This document shows, one piece after another, positions 34,501-45,018 of a DNA stretch of 52,159 nucleotides (position 1 is its first letter; the number at the start of each line of letters is the position of its first letter). Source of the DNA: Perkinsus olseni (lineage: Eukaryota > Perkinsozoa > Perkinsida > Perkinsidae); assembly GCA_013115135.1 (NCBI GenBank), contig JABANP010000383.1, forward strand, positions 1 through 52,159, written 5' to 3'. Both the position numbers and the translations under genes were made by a program. The notes beneath the pieces were generated by a model that was not told where the DNA came from, did not search any database, and saw only the letters and a program-made list of their open reading frames with translations.

Positions 34501-35608
34501 TTAATAATAATTCCTGCGACCGCCGTAAGAGCGAGGCGACCCTCCGCCACCACCACTGCGTTTGTAGGCTCGACCGCCGCCAGACTGCCACTGAGAGCTG
34601 CTGCTTTCACTATTGCGGGCTTCGCTGGTTCTGTTGCTCTTGTACCAGTGGCCCATGTTGCCATCCATCTCACGCTCACGCCCTCTCTGACGAAGGGTAA
34701 AACACCATCAAAGACCCTCAGACGAATAATAGTCCAAACACAGGCGGACGGCATTAGTAAAACAACAGTAGCGGCCTATTACCCCAACATCGACTATCCC
34801 TTGCTCGGCGGCCATCTTCAGAGGCATGTACGCATCAGTCGCAGCATGACGAACTTGATTGGGCGTCAGACGATCAGAATTCCACCCGTACATCTCTCTG
34901 CGCTCTCCACGAGTACTACCAAAAAAGCATTGAGAATATCCTCAGCGCTGCGGTGCTCACGAGGGCTTGTAAAGATTGTATCCACTGGCGTCGCATTGGC
35001 CCTTGATGCCCCATTTCTGTAGTCCACGGCTTCTAGCCTCCTTGGTCATCTCCACGGTGGAGTCCTTAGGCAGATCAAAACCGTAAGTCTGTTTCATCTT
35101 CTTCGACCCATTGTAGTTGTGACCGCAGGTGACCTTCGTTTTATTCTGAGGAGACGGGATCCAACCACTTGCCTGAGGTCGGCGTCTACCGGGTCGGTGA
35201 GGGTCTCGCGGGCAGCTGGGTGCAGACCGTTGCCCTTGTCGCGGAAAATGAAGACCTCAGAAGGGGTGGCGATTTGAACCTAGGCGTGAGAAGATGTACA
35301 GTCAGCTCTAGTTGGATAGCACGAGGAATACTCTCTTGGACATAGAATAGACACGCCCGTTGACCCACCCCGCCCACCATGGAAGCATTGTTGCTCTGGC
35401 CGCGACTGTCAGGCTCCCACTCCACATCAACGCCTATCACCGACTCTCTGGACCTGCTCAAAACAACAACCGAATGACCGTAATATGACAGCCCTGTATG
35501 AGCAGCTTACAGACGCTCACGATAGTAGTCCACGTTGTGGTTGCTATCCTCGACGACACGTACTTTGCCACCGTAAGTGTCAAACTTGGTAGCTGGGACG
35601 TGAGGCAT
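34501..35608 (-). CDS. 3'-5' exonuclease-domain protein (RNase D/WRN type), copy 1 with RGG-like tail
   Basis: Starts MPHVPATKFDTYGGKVRVVE. The Exo I block VIGVDVEWEPDSRGQ has the D-x-E metal ligands. After an intron comes VQIATPSEVFIFRDKGNGLH, then MKQTYGFDLPKDSTVEMTKE, RGLQKWGIKG and YNLYKP. The Exo III region is DRLTPNQVRHAATDAYMPLK, with the Y/H-A-x-x-D pattern of RNase D/WRN exonucleases. The tail is Gly/Arg/Ser-rich (SGGGRAYKRSGGGGGSPRSY) and ends RRNYY, with TAA at 34501-34503; such tails commonly bind RNA. It is paralogous to the gene at 36478-37432, with the same exon order. A role in small-RNA or structured-RNA trimming is plausible; the substrate is unknown. Confidence 0.75.
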
Positions 35609-36477
35609 ACTAATACAACGCTTACCTGACTGTATTAGGGCCAGTGGATGAATCAGAAGCCACCCAGTGTGCAGACAAAAGCAGAGCAAGAAACCGAAAG
35701 AGTGCTGCAGATGCTTGTGTGCAGATGCTGGCAATGAACCCCCACAACAAGCAGCAATAAATCCACAACACACAATGGGAAATATAAAATCAAGTCTGTG
35801 GACGAAGTGGCTGCGATCACACGAAGCCGTTCTCCGATGATGGCACTAGTCTGGCATAGACCAAGCCTTGTGACTGTCGCAAAGACTGAATGAACACTTC
35901 GCGTCAACCAAGTAAGGCACGGCGCAGTAGCCGCGCCAATGCCGCTGGAGAATCTTATACTGACAATCACACAAGGCATCAATCTCCTCCCAGACTGGCC
36001 CTTACCAGCGTAATCGAGACTGTGCCGCCGCGCGTATTTATGAACAAAACTCGTTATAGAACTGACGTGATGACTTATTTAATCAGAAAAAGCTACTCAT
36101 ACTTTCAAAGAAGGACCTGACGTCTACTCGGACTCCGCAAGCTGAGGACCTTCAGGGATGATCTTGGACAATTGAGGACCTGAGAAGGGAGATCAAAACG
36201 GGGTGAATGCCCCAACACTTACTTGAGGGAAAGAAAATGAGGATATCAGCTCAGACGTCCACCGACTAAACCGTCGAGTACGAATCAACTAGATCCAGCA
36301 TCTCCTCATGGGCGTCACTCTGTGAATAAGAACAATAAATCGGACGAATGCACTCACCCTAGTGCTGCTAAGGACGCGGCATCTACTCCTACATGCATGA
36401 AAAAGGGGCCCGATAAGGTGGAATTGGTAAAAAGTAATACTAGAAATCACTAACGACTAGGCTCATGATACTAGGGT
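35609..36477. other. Spacer between the two exonuclease genes
   Basis: No coding frame with splice support. A plus-strand 76-codon frame at 35890 is basic and Ser/Arg-rich but unremarkable. The first 150 bp upstream of 35608 probably include the promoter of copy 1. Confidence 0.35.
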
Positions 36478-37432
36478 TCATAGGTCCATCAACGCTATAA
36501 TTGCGGAGATCACAAACGCACCGCGAACCATACGGATGAGCTGATACACAGCAGCAGCGATGAGAGCAGCAAAGGACAGGAAACACGTTAGTAAGAAAAC
36601 AAGTGACGGTGACTCGTTAGGAAACCAGAGCGGTTTTTCGCGTCTTGAGCAACAGTAGCAACTGTTAACAGAAACAGTCTACGTTCGCTTACATCAATAT
36701 CCATGAGGCCCCATTCGGCGGCAATCAACAGGGGGAACCAAGCATCGGAAGCAGCATAACGAATTTGACTCTTTCTCAGTCGGCCGCTCCACTGGTGGAA
36801 GTTAGGGTAACTGCAAGACACAGATCTACATAGACCTGGTGCAGCGACGGCTCACTTAGGTTTGAAGATGTTATAGCCCAGCTCGCGACAGATCGCCTTC
36901 AAGCCGGTCTTGTGCATCCCGCGCCTCTGGGCAACCTTAGACACATCGACGAGGGACTGCGGGGGAATCTCTATTCCGAAGGCCTCCATCAACTTCTTCT
37001 TATCGCGACTGTCGAAGCCGCAGACAGCCTTCTTGCCGTTCTGAGAACAACCATCATCAGATGGGCCAGAGTCATCCCCGTTGCTCACCGGGCAAGTGAG
37101 GGCATCCCTAGCCACAGGATGTAGGCCCTCACCGGGTGTGCAGCGGAAAAGGAGAACGCCGTTGGTGGGAGTGGCGATCTGTATCTGAATGATAGCGCTT
37201 GCAAGGGCTGGATGGAAGGGAAGTCGCCTACCAGAGCGATCGGGTTGTTCTGGCCCTTGAATTCTCTGTTCCACTCGAAGTCAATGCCAAGCGGCTCTCT
37301 GAACCTGCAAAGGGAGTTAACCAGCAGGAAGTTCGGTGGAAGATGCGTCGTACAGCGTATCCCTGCACAAGTAGTAATCATCATCAGGGCCATCTATAAT
37401 ATGGATTTCGCCGGCGTAAGTGTCGGTGGCCA
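36478..37432 (-). CDS. 3'-5' exonuclease-domain protein, copy 2
   Basis: Starts MATDTYAGEIHIIDGPDDDY, parallel to the TYGGKVRVVED start of copy 1. A 50-nt intron removes a stop and joins RDTL to FREPLGIDFEWNREFKG, which holds the D-x-E of Exo I. Next come IQIATPTNGVLLFR, GEGLHPVARDAL, then a Cys/Gly linker, LMEAFGIEIPPQSLVDVSKV, RRGMHKTGLKAICRELGYNI and FHQWSGRLRKSQIRYAASDA (Exo III, with A-x-x-D). After a last intron the tail reads LIRMVRGAFVISAIIALMDL, hydrophobic, with TGA at 36478-36480. It lacks the RGG-like tail of copy 1, and its hydrophobic end could be a membrane anchor (inference). Confidence 0.75.
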
Positions 37433-37489
37433 TGGCCAGAGAAGGGAAAAGTACGACAACTAGACTGAGGCGAGCACCTGGCCACCACG

Positions 37490-37724
37490 ACGGGGAAAGT
37501 TTTCGATGCTAGTGGTCGCTGAACTCTGCACTGGACCCTAGTAAACGAAACGCTACTTTCCAATCACAGAGCGCCGTTCTTGACAGCCCCTCAACAGCCA
37601 TGCCTTCGGTGGAAGGTTTTCGAGGCTCGTGGGCCGCTGAACTCTACAATAAGGTCAGTGAACAGAACGCTCCCATCAAACCACAGACGGCGGCTCTTGG
37701 CAGCATCGGAACAGCCATCCCTTT
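37490..37724. repeat. 117-bp tandem duplication
   Basis: Two diverged units of 117 bp lie head to tail. On the minus strand each starts ATGGCTGTT and contains a run like CAGCGGCCCACGAGCCTCGA against CAGCGACCACTAGCATCGA. The unit length is a multiple of three, and one frame is largely open in both copies (VPMLPRAAVCGLMGAF and VEGLSRTALCDWKVAF), but stops occur. It lies between the copy 2 start and the third exonuclease exon. Confidence 0.7.
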
Positions 37725-37981
37725 GATGAGATCTCCGCCACCCCCACTCAGCCGTGAGCCACCGGACAGAGGGAACTGAGAATGATAAAAGAAAAGACAA
37801 TCCTGAGTACCGAGGCTGCACAGAAAGTTCGTGCTCACCTGCTCACGAGCTCCGAGTCGGAGTCGGAGCCTCCGACTACTGTGAGCCCACCCAGAAGTGC
37901 GATACGTAATCTTCCATCTCATCTACCTGATGAGACCTTGAAAGATGAGAGCCATCAGCCCAGCAGAGAGACTCACGTCCA

Positions 37982-38111
37982 GGTCCAGAACGTCCCAATA
38001 GCCGGCCACCAGCAGGGGGAACCATGCGTCGGCGGCCGCGTATCTTATCTGACTTTTCTTCAGGAAATTACGACTCCAATAGAAGAAATTAGGATTCCCG
38101 GCCCTCCATAG
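37982..38111 (-). pseudogene. Third exonuclease copy: isolated Exo III exon
   Basis: Encodes NFFYWSRNFLKKSQIRYAAA followed by DAWFPLLVAGYWDVLDLD, then GTGAG. This is closely similar to the last domain exon of copy 2 (KSQIRYAASDAWFPLLIAAE). I could not find its D-x-E (Exo I) exon within the next 700 bp upstream on the minus strand. It is either a fragment left by tandem duplication or the surviving exon of a larger, badly diverged gene. Confidence 0.55.
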
Positions 38112-38179
38112 GTATCATACTGCGGCATCAATCAAAAAAACCTAGGAGAAAAAAGCGTGCCGCAAGACTCCCGAGGTGG

Positions 38180-38810
38180 AGCCCTCTAGCCACTACTCAT
38201 CACGAAGCATGCCCACACAAGCTCGCCTGTCTCCATCTTGGGACAGGCACAAGAGCTCATACCCGAACTGGAGCGGGCTGTGGGAAGACTGGCAGTAGCA
38301 TCATCGACTCTGTTGCCATCGCTGGTTACGTTATCACCGCTGCAGGACCGTAAAACGAAAAAATCTGAGATTTTGTGCAAGACCAGAAGTGAATCTTACA
38401 ATACAGTTTTACTGATACAGATTTTTTTCAAAGCCAACCATGCTTACCAACAGCGAGACCGAGGCCCAGTTGGCTCGACAAGGCTTGTACTGTCGTCGTT
38501 ACATCAGCACGGAAAATGCGGGCGAGCGAGATGATCACAGACTGCAAGAGAGCCGTTACCAAAACCCAAGACCGTTCTAAAGACTTCCTTAGTTGTTTCA
38601 CGATCAATCCTGCAAGATTGCCAGGTAATTGACCACCCCAGCAGGAAGGCTAACTGCCGCCGTAACGATATTATTTGGGAGAACTCAACACCAGAGTCCC
38701 GCAGGGGTCCATGAGAGTCTTGGAGCGGTGTCAACGACTGGCGCTGTAACCTGCGCAAAATGACGAGCATATCACTCAGTACTCGAGGCGGCACGCCAAC
38801 CAATGGAAGT
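38180..38810 (-). CDS. Uncharacterised gene or gene fragment
   Basis: Not recognised. A 99-codon open frame (38504-38803) encodes VLSDMLVILRRLQRQSLTPL. A second block (about 38195-38345), preceded by a good pyrimidine-rich acceptor (GGTCCTGCAG), encodes GDNVTSDGNRVDDATASLPT and CPKMETGELVWACFVMSSG, then a stop. GTAAGC near 38445 is a plausible donor. The two blocks could be exons of one small gene or the 5' part of the third exonuclease copy. Confidence 0.3.
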
Positions 38811-39429
38811 GATGCTCACTCTGACCTACTGAATGCGCTGCTGTGAGTTTTCCGCTTAGGTCCTCCCCTAGCCGGGCCAGGAGGGGGCTGGCTTGCGGGG
38901 CTCCAGTCCTCTTCAAGAACATCATCCACAGCGCTCATCAACTACACGAGAACTCCTAGCTCGCGAGGCGAACCAACCTACTAGCTGGTCCTGCCGGCTC
39001 GGTCGCTTTGCAGAAGCCGTGAAAATGGCCGGTGCAGATGGTCTAATACTCCTCGGGAGCGCAGGGCTGAGGAATGGAAGCGTCTCGGTCGCGTTGCTGG
39101 GCGACAACTCTGAGACCTGGGGATGTACCGTCCAGTCGGCCTCTCCACGTCTTGACTCTCAGTGGGCTGTCTTGGCGGCGGAGGCGAGTCCCCTTGCTGC
39201 AGAGGGGAGGTATCGCTAGTTGTCACCGCGTCTACTGGATTGGCATGGCGCGAGCTAGTGGAGGGAGTCCGGGAGGCCCCTAGTTTCAAACCTGACCGGA
39301 AAATTCGTTCACCTCCCGGAATTATTCGGATCCATCGCGTCCGACTGACGAGATCGCTGGACGCGGGCGCGCGTCGCGTTTGCAACTACTAACGTCACCG
39401 CTGCAGGCGGGCGAGCGAGTCCAACACCG

Positions 39430-41691
39430 GGCATGTCGTCGCATGCTCTCAGAAGCCCCTACCCAAAGGGGCAACTTCTACCCGGTTGCATGAACTCAGA
39501 GCTGCTAAGGCAGCGCCAGGCAGTGAGCTTCATTCTGCATTACTCGAGAAGCCTTGGTCTGGCAGGTTCAGGCCAGAATAGCGTCAGGAACCGCCGACAA
39601 TTCTTGCGGGATATTTCTTGCAGCAAGCCGCCTACCTCTGATGCCATCGATCGACCTCCGCACTTCCCCGAGCCGCCTCTCGAACGCTTCCGAGTCCACC
39701 ACTTCCATCCTCCCGCCAGACAGCTTCACATGGTCCTCTCTCGAAGCCACGGAGTTCATCTGCTGCTTGATCTGAAGCAGGCCTCATCAATATTCCTCCT
39801 TGACGCGCTTCGCTCCGCTGTCCTCGAGTCGCGACACTTTCACCATGAGTTACATGGCTTAGCACACTTCCCCCTGAGTGTTGCTCACCCGAGCCGCACA
39901 ACACCCGAACCATCACAGGGCGAGCGAGATTCGAAATTGAAATTTTACGGCCAATGAGTGCTTACCTCAGAGTACGACGCCAGTGTAGCCACTTCATCAT
40001 TCATCCCCATTGACTCCTACAGAAGGGAAGGCAGCCTCGGGGCCGTCCACCAGGCATGCTCACCTCCATCTGTATGGCTACGGCCTCGACCTTCTCGCGT
40101 TTAGACTGCAGCTCACGATGGATACCATCAACACGCTGCCACTCTGCGCGTATCTTAGGTTGAAGCTCGTGTTGCGTAAAATATAGGAGTGTCACCTTGG
40201 ACTCAGCCTTCGACAGGAGCTCCTGCTCCTTACGGTCCAAGGATGCTCTTAGCGAAGCGAAGGAAGCATGGATCCTGATCCCCAGATGAAACGATGCGCT
40301 ACCGCTGAGGGTGAGTCAACCCACAACATTGGGCGGGACGTGAGAGGGCATCTAACCCTGAGCGCGTTTAGAAACAAACAAAGGCGAGAAGTGCAACAGT
40401 GGACCCCCTAGCCATGCACAGCAACCCTTGCTCGGAGCCGAATGCTCGATCCTCACGCTATGAAGACCTCAAGCCCACTCACGTCTCTTTGGTCTTCTCC
40501 AATAATGCATCTAAGTCACGGCGGTTCTGATCGACGTCCGCCTCGGATTGGCGGATGTCCCCCAGTCTGCTAGCCAGACCCCTCTGTAGCTCCTCTATTC
40601 GACTTCGCGCCTGAGAAAGCCGCCTTGGACCGCCTCCGCCACAACAACAACGAGGCTCACCAAAGGGAGCGCTTTCTTGAGCAGAAAGACTTGATTCAAA
40701 TGCTTCGTGTGTTCTTCGCTCCTCATGACGCACTCCGAGCACATCGGAGGGCCCTCGCAGGACAGACAGAAGTACTGAACATGCTCCGACTCGTGTACCG
40801 GACACGTCCTTTTCATCCTAAGGTGGTCTGTAAACGAGCATGAAGGGCGCTGAGTACTTCACTGAGACTGGCAGCTGCGATGAGGACTGCGTTGTTGTCC
40901 TGCGGGAGGCGTTTAGGGAGGGCAAGGTGGAAACGGGTTCGATCGGAGACAGATGGTGATCAACCATCCGTCCCCGTCTATGTATCAGACCTGAACGGAG
41001 GCGTTCCGGCAGGGGTGATGGTGACGCTCCTACTAGCGCACTTCTCGCAGAAGTCCTCGTCGCAATTGGCGCATCGGATAGATGCCACATCCCGGGCGCA
41101 CTGGCCGCAGCTGGGGACCGCAGAGTGGCTGCCGGCGGCCCCTCCAGAACTGTTCAACGTGAAGGAGCCTGCGAGCCAGCACGGGAATTTTCGCCAGAAT
41201 CACTACGACCGATTCGGTATGGAAAGAAGGAATGGAATACAACCTGCTCACCTCGTGGCCCTAGACGAGAGTTGGACGTCCTTCGATCGTCCACGGTTCC
41301 TCGAGGGGCAGGAGATACTGAGAAGCTGTTGGCAGCCACTCCGCCGATTGACGGGCGACTGTTGTTGAGGTTGCCATGGCCGTTGACGGGCGTCACTGTA
41401 CTGGGCGGTGGAGGGTACTGGCTTCTGTGAACTGGAGGGTGATACAAGCCTCAGGACAGCATCACCTGAGCTGCTCAGCACTGTCCGAGTCGACATCGGT
41501 TATGCTACCGCACCTTCCACAAATCACCTGAACACCAGGCGAGACTCATACCGAGCCCAGCGTTGAGCTCTCACAACGTAGCCCTTGTCCCTGGCTTCCA
41601 TGCTGTTAGCAGCGCATCCGAGACAGAGGTTGTGGTCACAGACTAGAATCAGGGCGTCGTCGAGGACACCATCGCAGGAAGCGCAATGCAT
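39430..41691 (-). CDS. TRIM-like RING / B-box / coiled-coil protein
   Basis: Starts at ATG 41691 with HCASCDGVLDDALILVCDHN and LCLGCAAN, the first half of a RING-like zinc site; the next exon carries VICGRCGSITDVDSDSAEQL. After a Ser/Pro linker come B-box 1 (CGQCARDVASIRCANCDEDF, then CEKC) and B-box 2 (CPVHESEHVQYFCLSCEGPP, then MCSECVMRSEEH). Coiled-coil exons follow: LSQARSRIEELQRGLASRLG, RKEQELLSKAESKVTLLYFT, LQPKIRAEWQRVDGIHRELQ and FERRLGEVRRSIDGIRG. This is the RBCC order of TRIM proteins, which act as E3 ubiquitin ligases or scaffolds. The 3' end is uncertain; further Ser/Pro-rich pieces at 38.9-39.4 kb might belong to it. The first zinc site has fewer Cys/His than a classical RING, so ligase activity is not assured. 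Confidence 0.72.
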
Positions 41692-42390
41692 CACCACTCG
41701 ACGACACGCTAACTGCTGTGAGGACGAACGCGCTAGAACCCCGAACAACACGTGAGAGTTACTTTGACGCTTGTCGAGTAAATTCCGTAGACCCTATCTT
41801 GCAGCGGTGAGAACCAACGGTGGAGCTAAGCTAGGTTGCCGATGACAATGAGACAGCAGATGAAACGTCGGATTCCAGACGGCAAAACTAGGGTGTTGCG
41901 TGCTCAATCAGTCGGTCTCTAACAGACGTTATCGCTAACATGTGTTCCACAGAGCGTGGTCCATTTTCACCCTCTATGCGCAGTCAACGACAACACAGCA
42001 GCCACAACAGTTAAATGAGTCTTGGCAAGAAGATTCCAACAGAAAGGTTAACCCAGCTTAGGCCGATCCGCAAGAGGGACCGCAGCTCATGCACAATGCT
42101 GCTCTACCCCAGAGGGATTCTACGACCCTACTAGAATCCGTTGCTGGATCATCAATCTGATGCAACACAACACTTCATTGGTGAGTCTGCAAAAGAGAGT
42201 CAAAGAAAGTGATACAAAGTCAACTATGATACGTATGCTGCTTCAATACTAGCACAAACCGACCTCACACATACGCTTCAATCACGGAAATCTCGTGCTC
42301 GCCTTCCCCGTCGTAGCACAGCGACCAATCCAAATAGCGAGCACTCATAATAACAACTAGCCGATGATAGTCATACCATGGCCATGGTAC
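41692..42390. other. Spacer, no supported gene
   Basis: No frame with coding character or splice-linked blocks. It contains the presumed promoter of the TRIM-like gene at its left edge and the 3' flank of the zinc-finger gene at its right edge. Confidence 0.4.
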
Positions 42391-42832
42391 TCATACGTCA
42401 GGCGATGACTCCACAGAGAATGGCTCAGACACGAAAGTGTCGGCGAGGACGGCAGGCTCTAGCACGCCCGTGTCTATCGTTGAAACATCGCCAAGTAAAC
42501 CGGGCTCGCCGTCGATGAGAACGGGGACCACCAGCTCAGCGTTCCGCCGTTTCCGCCGCAGTCGCTTCTGCTGCTTCGGGTCACCTGCAGGGAAATACCA
42601 GTGTTCAACCAACGGCATTGATTTCGTCACATCTTTTGGAGTCCTGATGTCGCCTCAGCTGCCTCACGCACACTTCCCTGCCGCACACCGGGCATGGAAC
42701 GCTCGGCAACTTCCTCACGAAGTGCTTGACAATAAAACTGCTGCCAGCACAGCGCTTCGTATGAGAAGCTCTCCTGCTAGGGGCGATGATCTTACGGCAC
42801 TGCTGGCACTCGAGACGGTCGGATTCGCTCAT
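42391..42832 (-). CDS. Small double zinc-finger protein, paralogue 1
   Basis: Starts MSESDRLECQQCRKIIAPSR, aligned with the start of paralogue 2. Two Cys/His fingers are visible: C-x2-C ... H-x3-RC (ECQQC ... HTKRC) and CPVCGREVCVRQLRRHQDSK followed by RC. One intron separates this from a basic then acidic tail (KQQKRLRRKRRN, ending SSPDV). The intron is GT-AG, 25 nt (42585-42609) or 46 nt if the donor sits just after the last finger Cys. The family is unknown to me. The finger spacing C-x2-C-x~12-H-x3-C resembles zf-C2HC/BED-type DNA-binding fingers. Confidence 0.65.
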
Positions 42833-43742
42833 GTAATTATGGAGGAGTGTACGAACTACGTGAGAGAGGGGGTTCACGACAAAATCAATATCTGAATACG
42901 AACTTTTCCGATAACCGTAAGTTGTTCACTACAGTATTTGCCACCAAACGAGGGGAAACTTTCAGTGCTCAGAGTTTCTGTAGGGCTCATCGTCTCATTT
43001 CATCGACTTAACGCAATTTCGTATACATTTGACCCAAAATGAGTAGCCGTATAAAAACCGTCGACACGGCGCTCTCCTTTGCCATATCCCGCCGTTTTTG
43101 AAGGCAGCAACGAAGAAGCCTCGAACAGTCGAGAAAGGCCTTTTTGAACAGACTGTCGAGTTCTCTGAGAGTGCACGCGTGCACAACAGCCCAAACCCTG
43201 GTGTCAGATGAGAATCAACAAAGCGTATTCATGCTCATTATGCATGCGCTAGTTAAAACGGCATGAACCCTCCCGTAGACGAGACCATCGCCGATGGATA
43301 TGGCAGGATAGGTAGCTCTGGTGCCACCGCCTTCCACCACCCATTCCACAACATTTATTCGGACAACACCAATCGAACTGTAGCAATCCCGATAATTCAC
43401 AATCCATTGGAGCGCTGTAGCATCATGAACAGAATAAAACGTAAGTGGACGAACACCACAACTGTCGCTACAACGCCGACGCTCATAAGTGCCAGCGTCG
43501 ACTAACGATAGGTCTGACTATGCTAACGTTACCGCCGTTGGCTCAAACCAACCACAAAATCGACAGCCACTCGCACTTATCCGCTTCGCTCCGCTACAGC
43601 GTTCACTATTTTTAATTAGTAATAGTGAATCAATCACTAGGTTCTATCATCACGGATAGAGAGAACGTAAACACTGGTAATAGTAGTAGCAGATTCACCC
43701 GCCATACAGCCGAAGCAGCGCAAAAAACACTGCTTATCCCGC

Positions 43743-44258
43743 TCATGTATCGGGTGATGAGGATGATGCTACTGATATGGGTGAGGATAGTACAGTAACA
43801 ACGGACCAAGCATCAAGCATGGAGATCACGGAAACTTCATCGCTGTTATCGTCGACGTCCGTCGACGTTTCTCCTTGTCTTTGTCGTACTTGTTGTTCTT
43901 GGTTTCGTTCTTTTTGTCGTTGTCGTCGTCGTTGTTTCCGTTGTTTTCGTTGTTGTTCTTCTTCTTCTTGCCGTTGTTCCCATAGACGAGTCGGATTACC
44001 TGTTAATAAGAGATGCGAGCTCAATCCAAGGTGGTCATAGCCACCGCTTATGTCGTTACATCTCGCAGACTCCTGATGCATTCGCAACCAACTCTCGCCC
44101 ACTTCCAACCCACAGAGGGGGCAGTTCACCCTTGGACGTTTCCTCACTCGACCGTCGCCGAAAAGGCTGGCAACACAACGCTGCATGTGAGCACCCATCT
44201 TGCTTCTGGAGGTCAATCTGTTGCAGTGTTTGCACTCGATGCGGTCGTCCTTGCCCAT
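43743..44258 (-). CDS. Small double zinc-finger protein, paralogue 2
   Basis: Starts MGKDDRIECKHCNRLTSRSK. It has the same two fingers as paralogue 1 (HMQRC; CPLCGLEVGESWLRMHQESA then RC) and the same intron position (45 nt at 44000-44044, or 60 nt with the earlier donor). The tail is a long Glu/Gln/Arg-rich, probably helical stretch (KQRKQRRRQRQKERNQEQQV), then an acidic Ser-rich end (SSSSPDT). Tandem with paralogue 1 on the same strand about 900 bp away, so a local duplication. Nuclear localisation is plausible from the basic run. Confidence 0.65.
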   Translation of the reverse strand: MGKDDRIECKHCNRLTSRSKMGAHMQRCVASLFGDGRVRKRPRVNCPLCGLEVGESWLRMHQESARCNDISGGYDHLGLSSHLLLTGNPTRLWEQRQEEEEQQRKQRKQRRRQRQKERNQEQQVRQRQGETSTDVDDNSDEVSVISMLDAWSVVTVLSSPISVASSSSPDT

Positions 44259-45018
44259 AGTGATGGCGAGAGCGTCAGCGGACAAAATCAAGCCTGCGCG
44301 ATGACCTCGCCTTCACCGCGGTTAAGTGTCTGAGCACTACATAAGGCGATTGTTTCTGAGAAGGACAATCCGCTTCATCTACCCTACCGAAATTCCAGCG
44401 TCAGAACCACTCAGTAGCACGTCCACAAGTATACGGTGAAGATTAGCCTATCAGGGTTCACGCTAAACGACGTATCCGATGACGCTGAAGGGGTCCAGTA
44501 AGACGTCCAACTGAACTCGACACAGAGCCTCGATTCCGGAGATAAACATGAAGGAGAAGTCACGAGAGTGGTTCGAAGGCACTCCTGATACTCAGAGCTC
44601 ACACGGGAGTAGACGATCGTTTGCAAACAATGGATGACATCCAGCGAAGGGTCCCAGGAGGGAAACGTCGAAGTCCTAAGGCAATGACGAAAAGGCGGGC
44701 GGGTGACGCTTCCTCACAGCGGAACGTGCTCTCCACTCTCACCCTTCACCACCACCGTGGCCACGGTGATACCCAAGCTCAGCTCAGTGATACTGAGCCG
44801 ATCCTGGCATACTGCACGCGTGCACAAGAGCAACTTCTGCACGCCCTGTTCGACTAAGTCACACCACCGCTAGAGTCTCCTTAGCAGTCAGGTCAAGTAT
44901 CAATTAACTCGCCGACCGCCCCTCGGACGAAATCAGATCCTCAGCCCCCGAGCTTCCGCAAGAGGGTCCACAATTCATCTCTGCTAGAACTCAACTGTGC
45001 TGGGGGAGAAACTACAAT
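44259..45018. other. Spacer with no confident gene
   Basis: A plus-strand 78-codon frame at 44621 (basic, His-rich) and a minus-strand 71-codon frame at 44411 are open but show no family features. The 5' flank of zinc-finger paralogue 2 lies at the left. Confidence 0.35.

Noticed and set aside
38893..39219. 108-codon plus-strand ORF overlapping minus-strand Ser/Pro-rich frames
   Set aside because: No recognisable domain on either strand. High-GC low-complexity sequence keeps several frames open; it was not assigned to either strand.
42585..42609. A definite 25-nt intron in zinc-finger paralogue 1
   Set aside because: A 46-nt alternative using a GTGATG donor just after the last finger cysteine gives an equally good join, so the ultra-short form is only a possibility.
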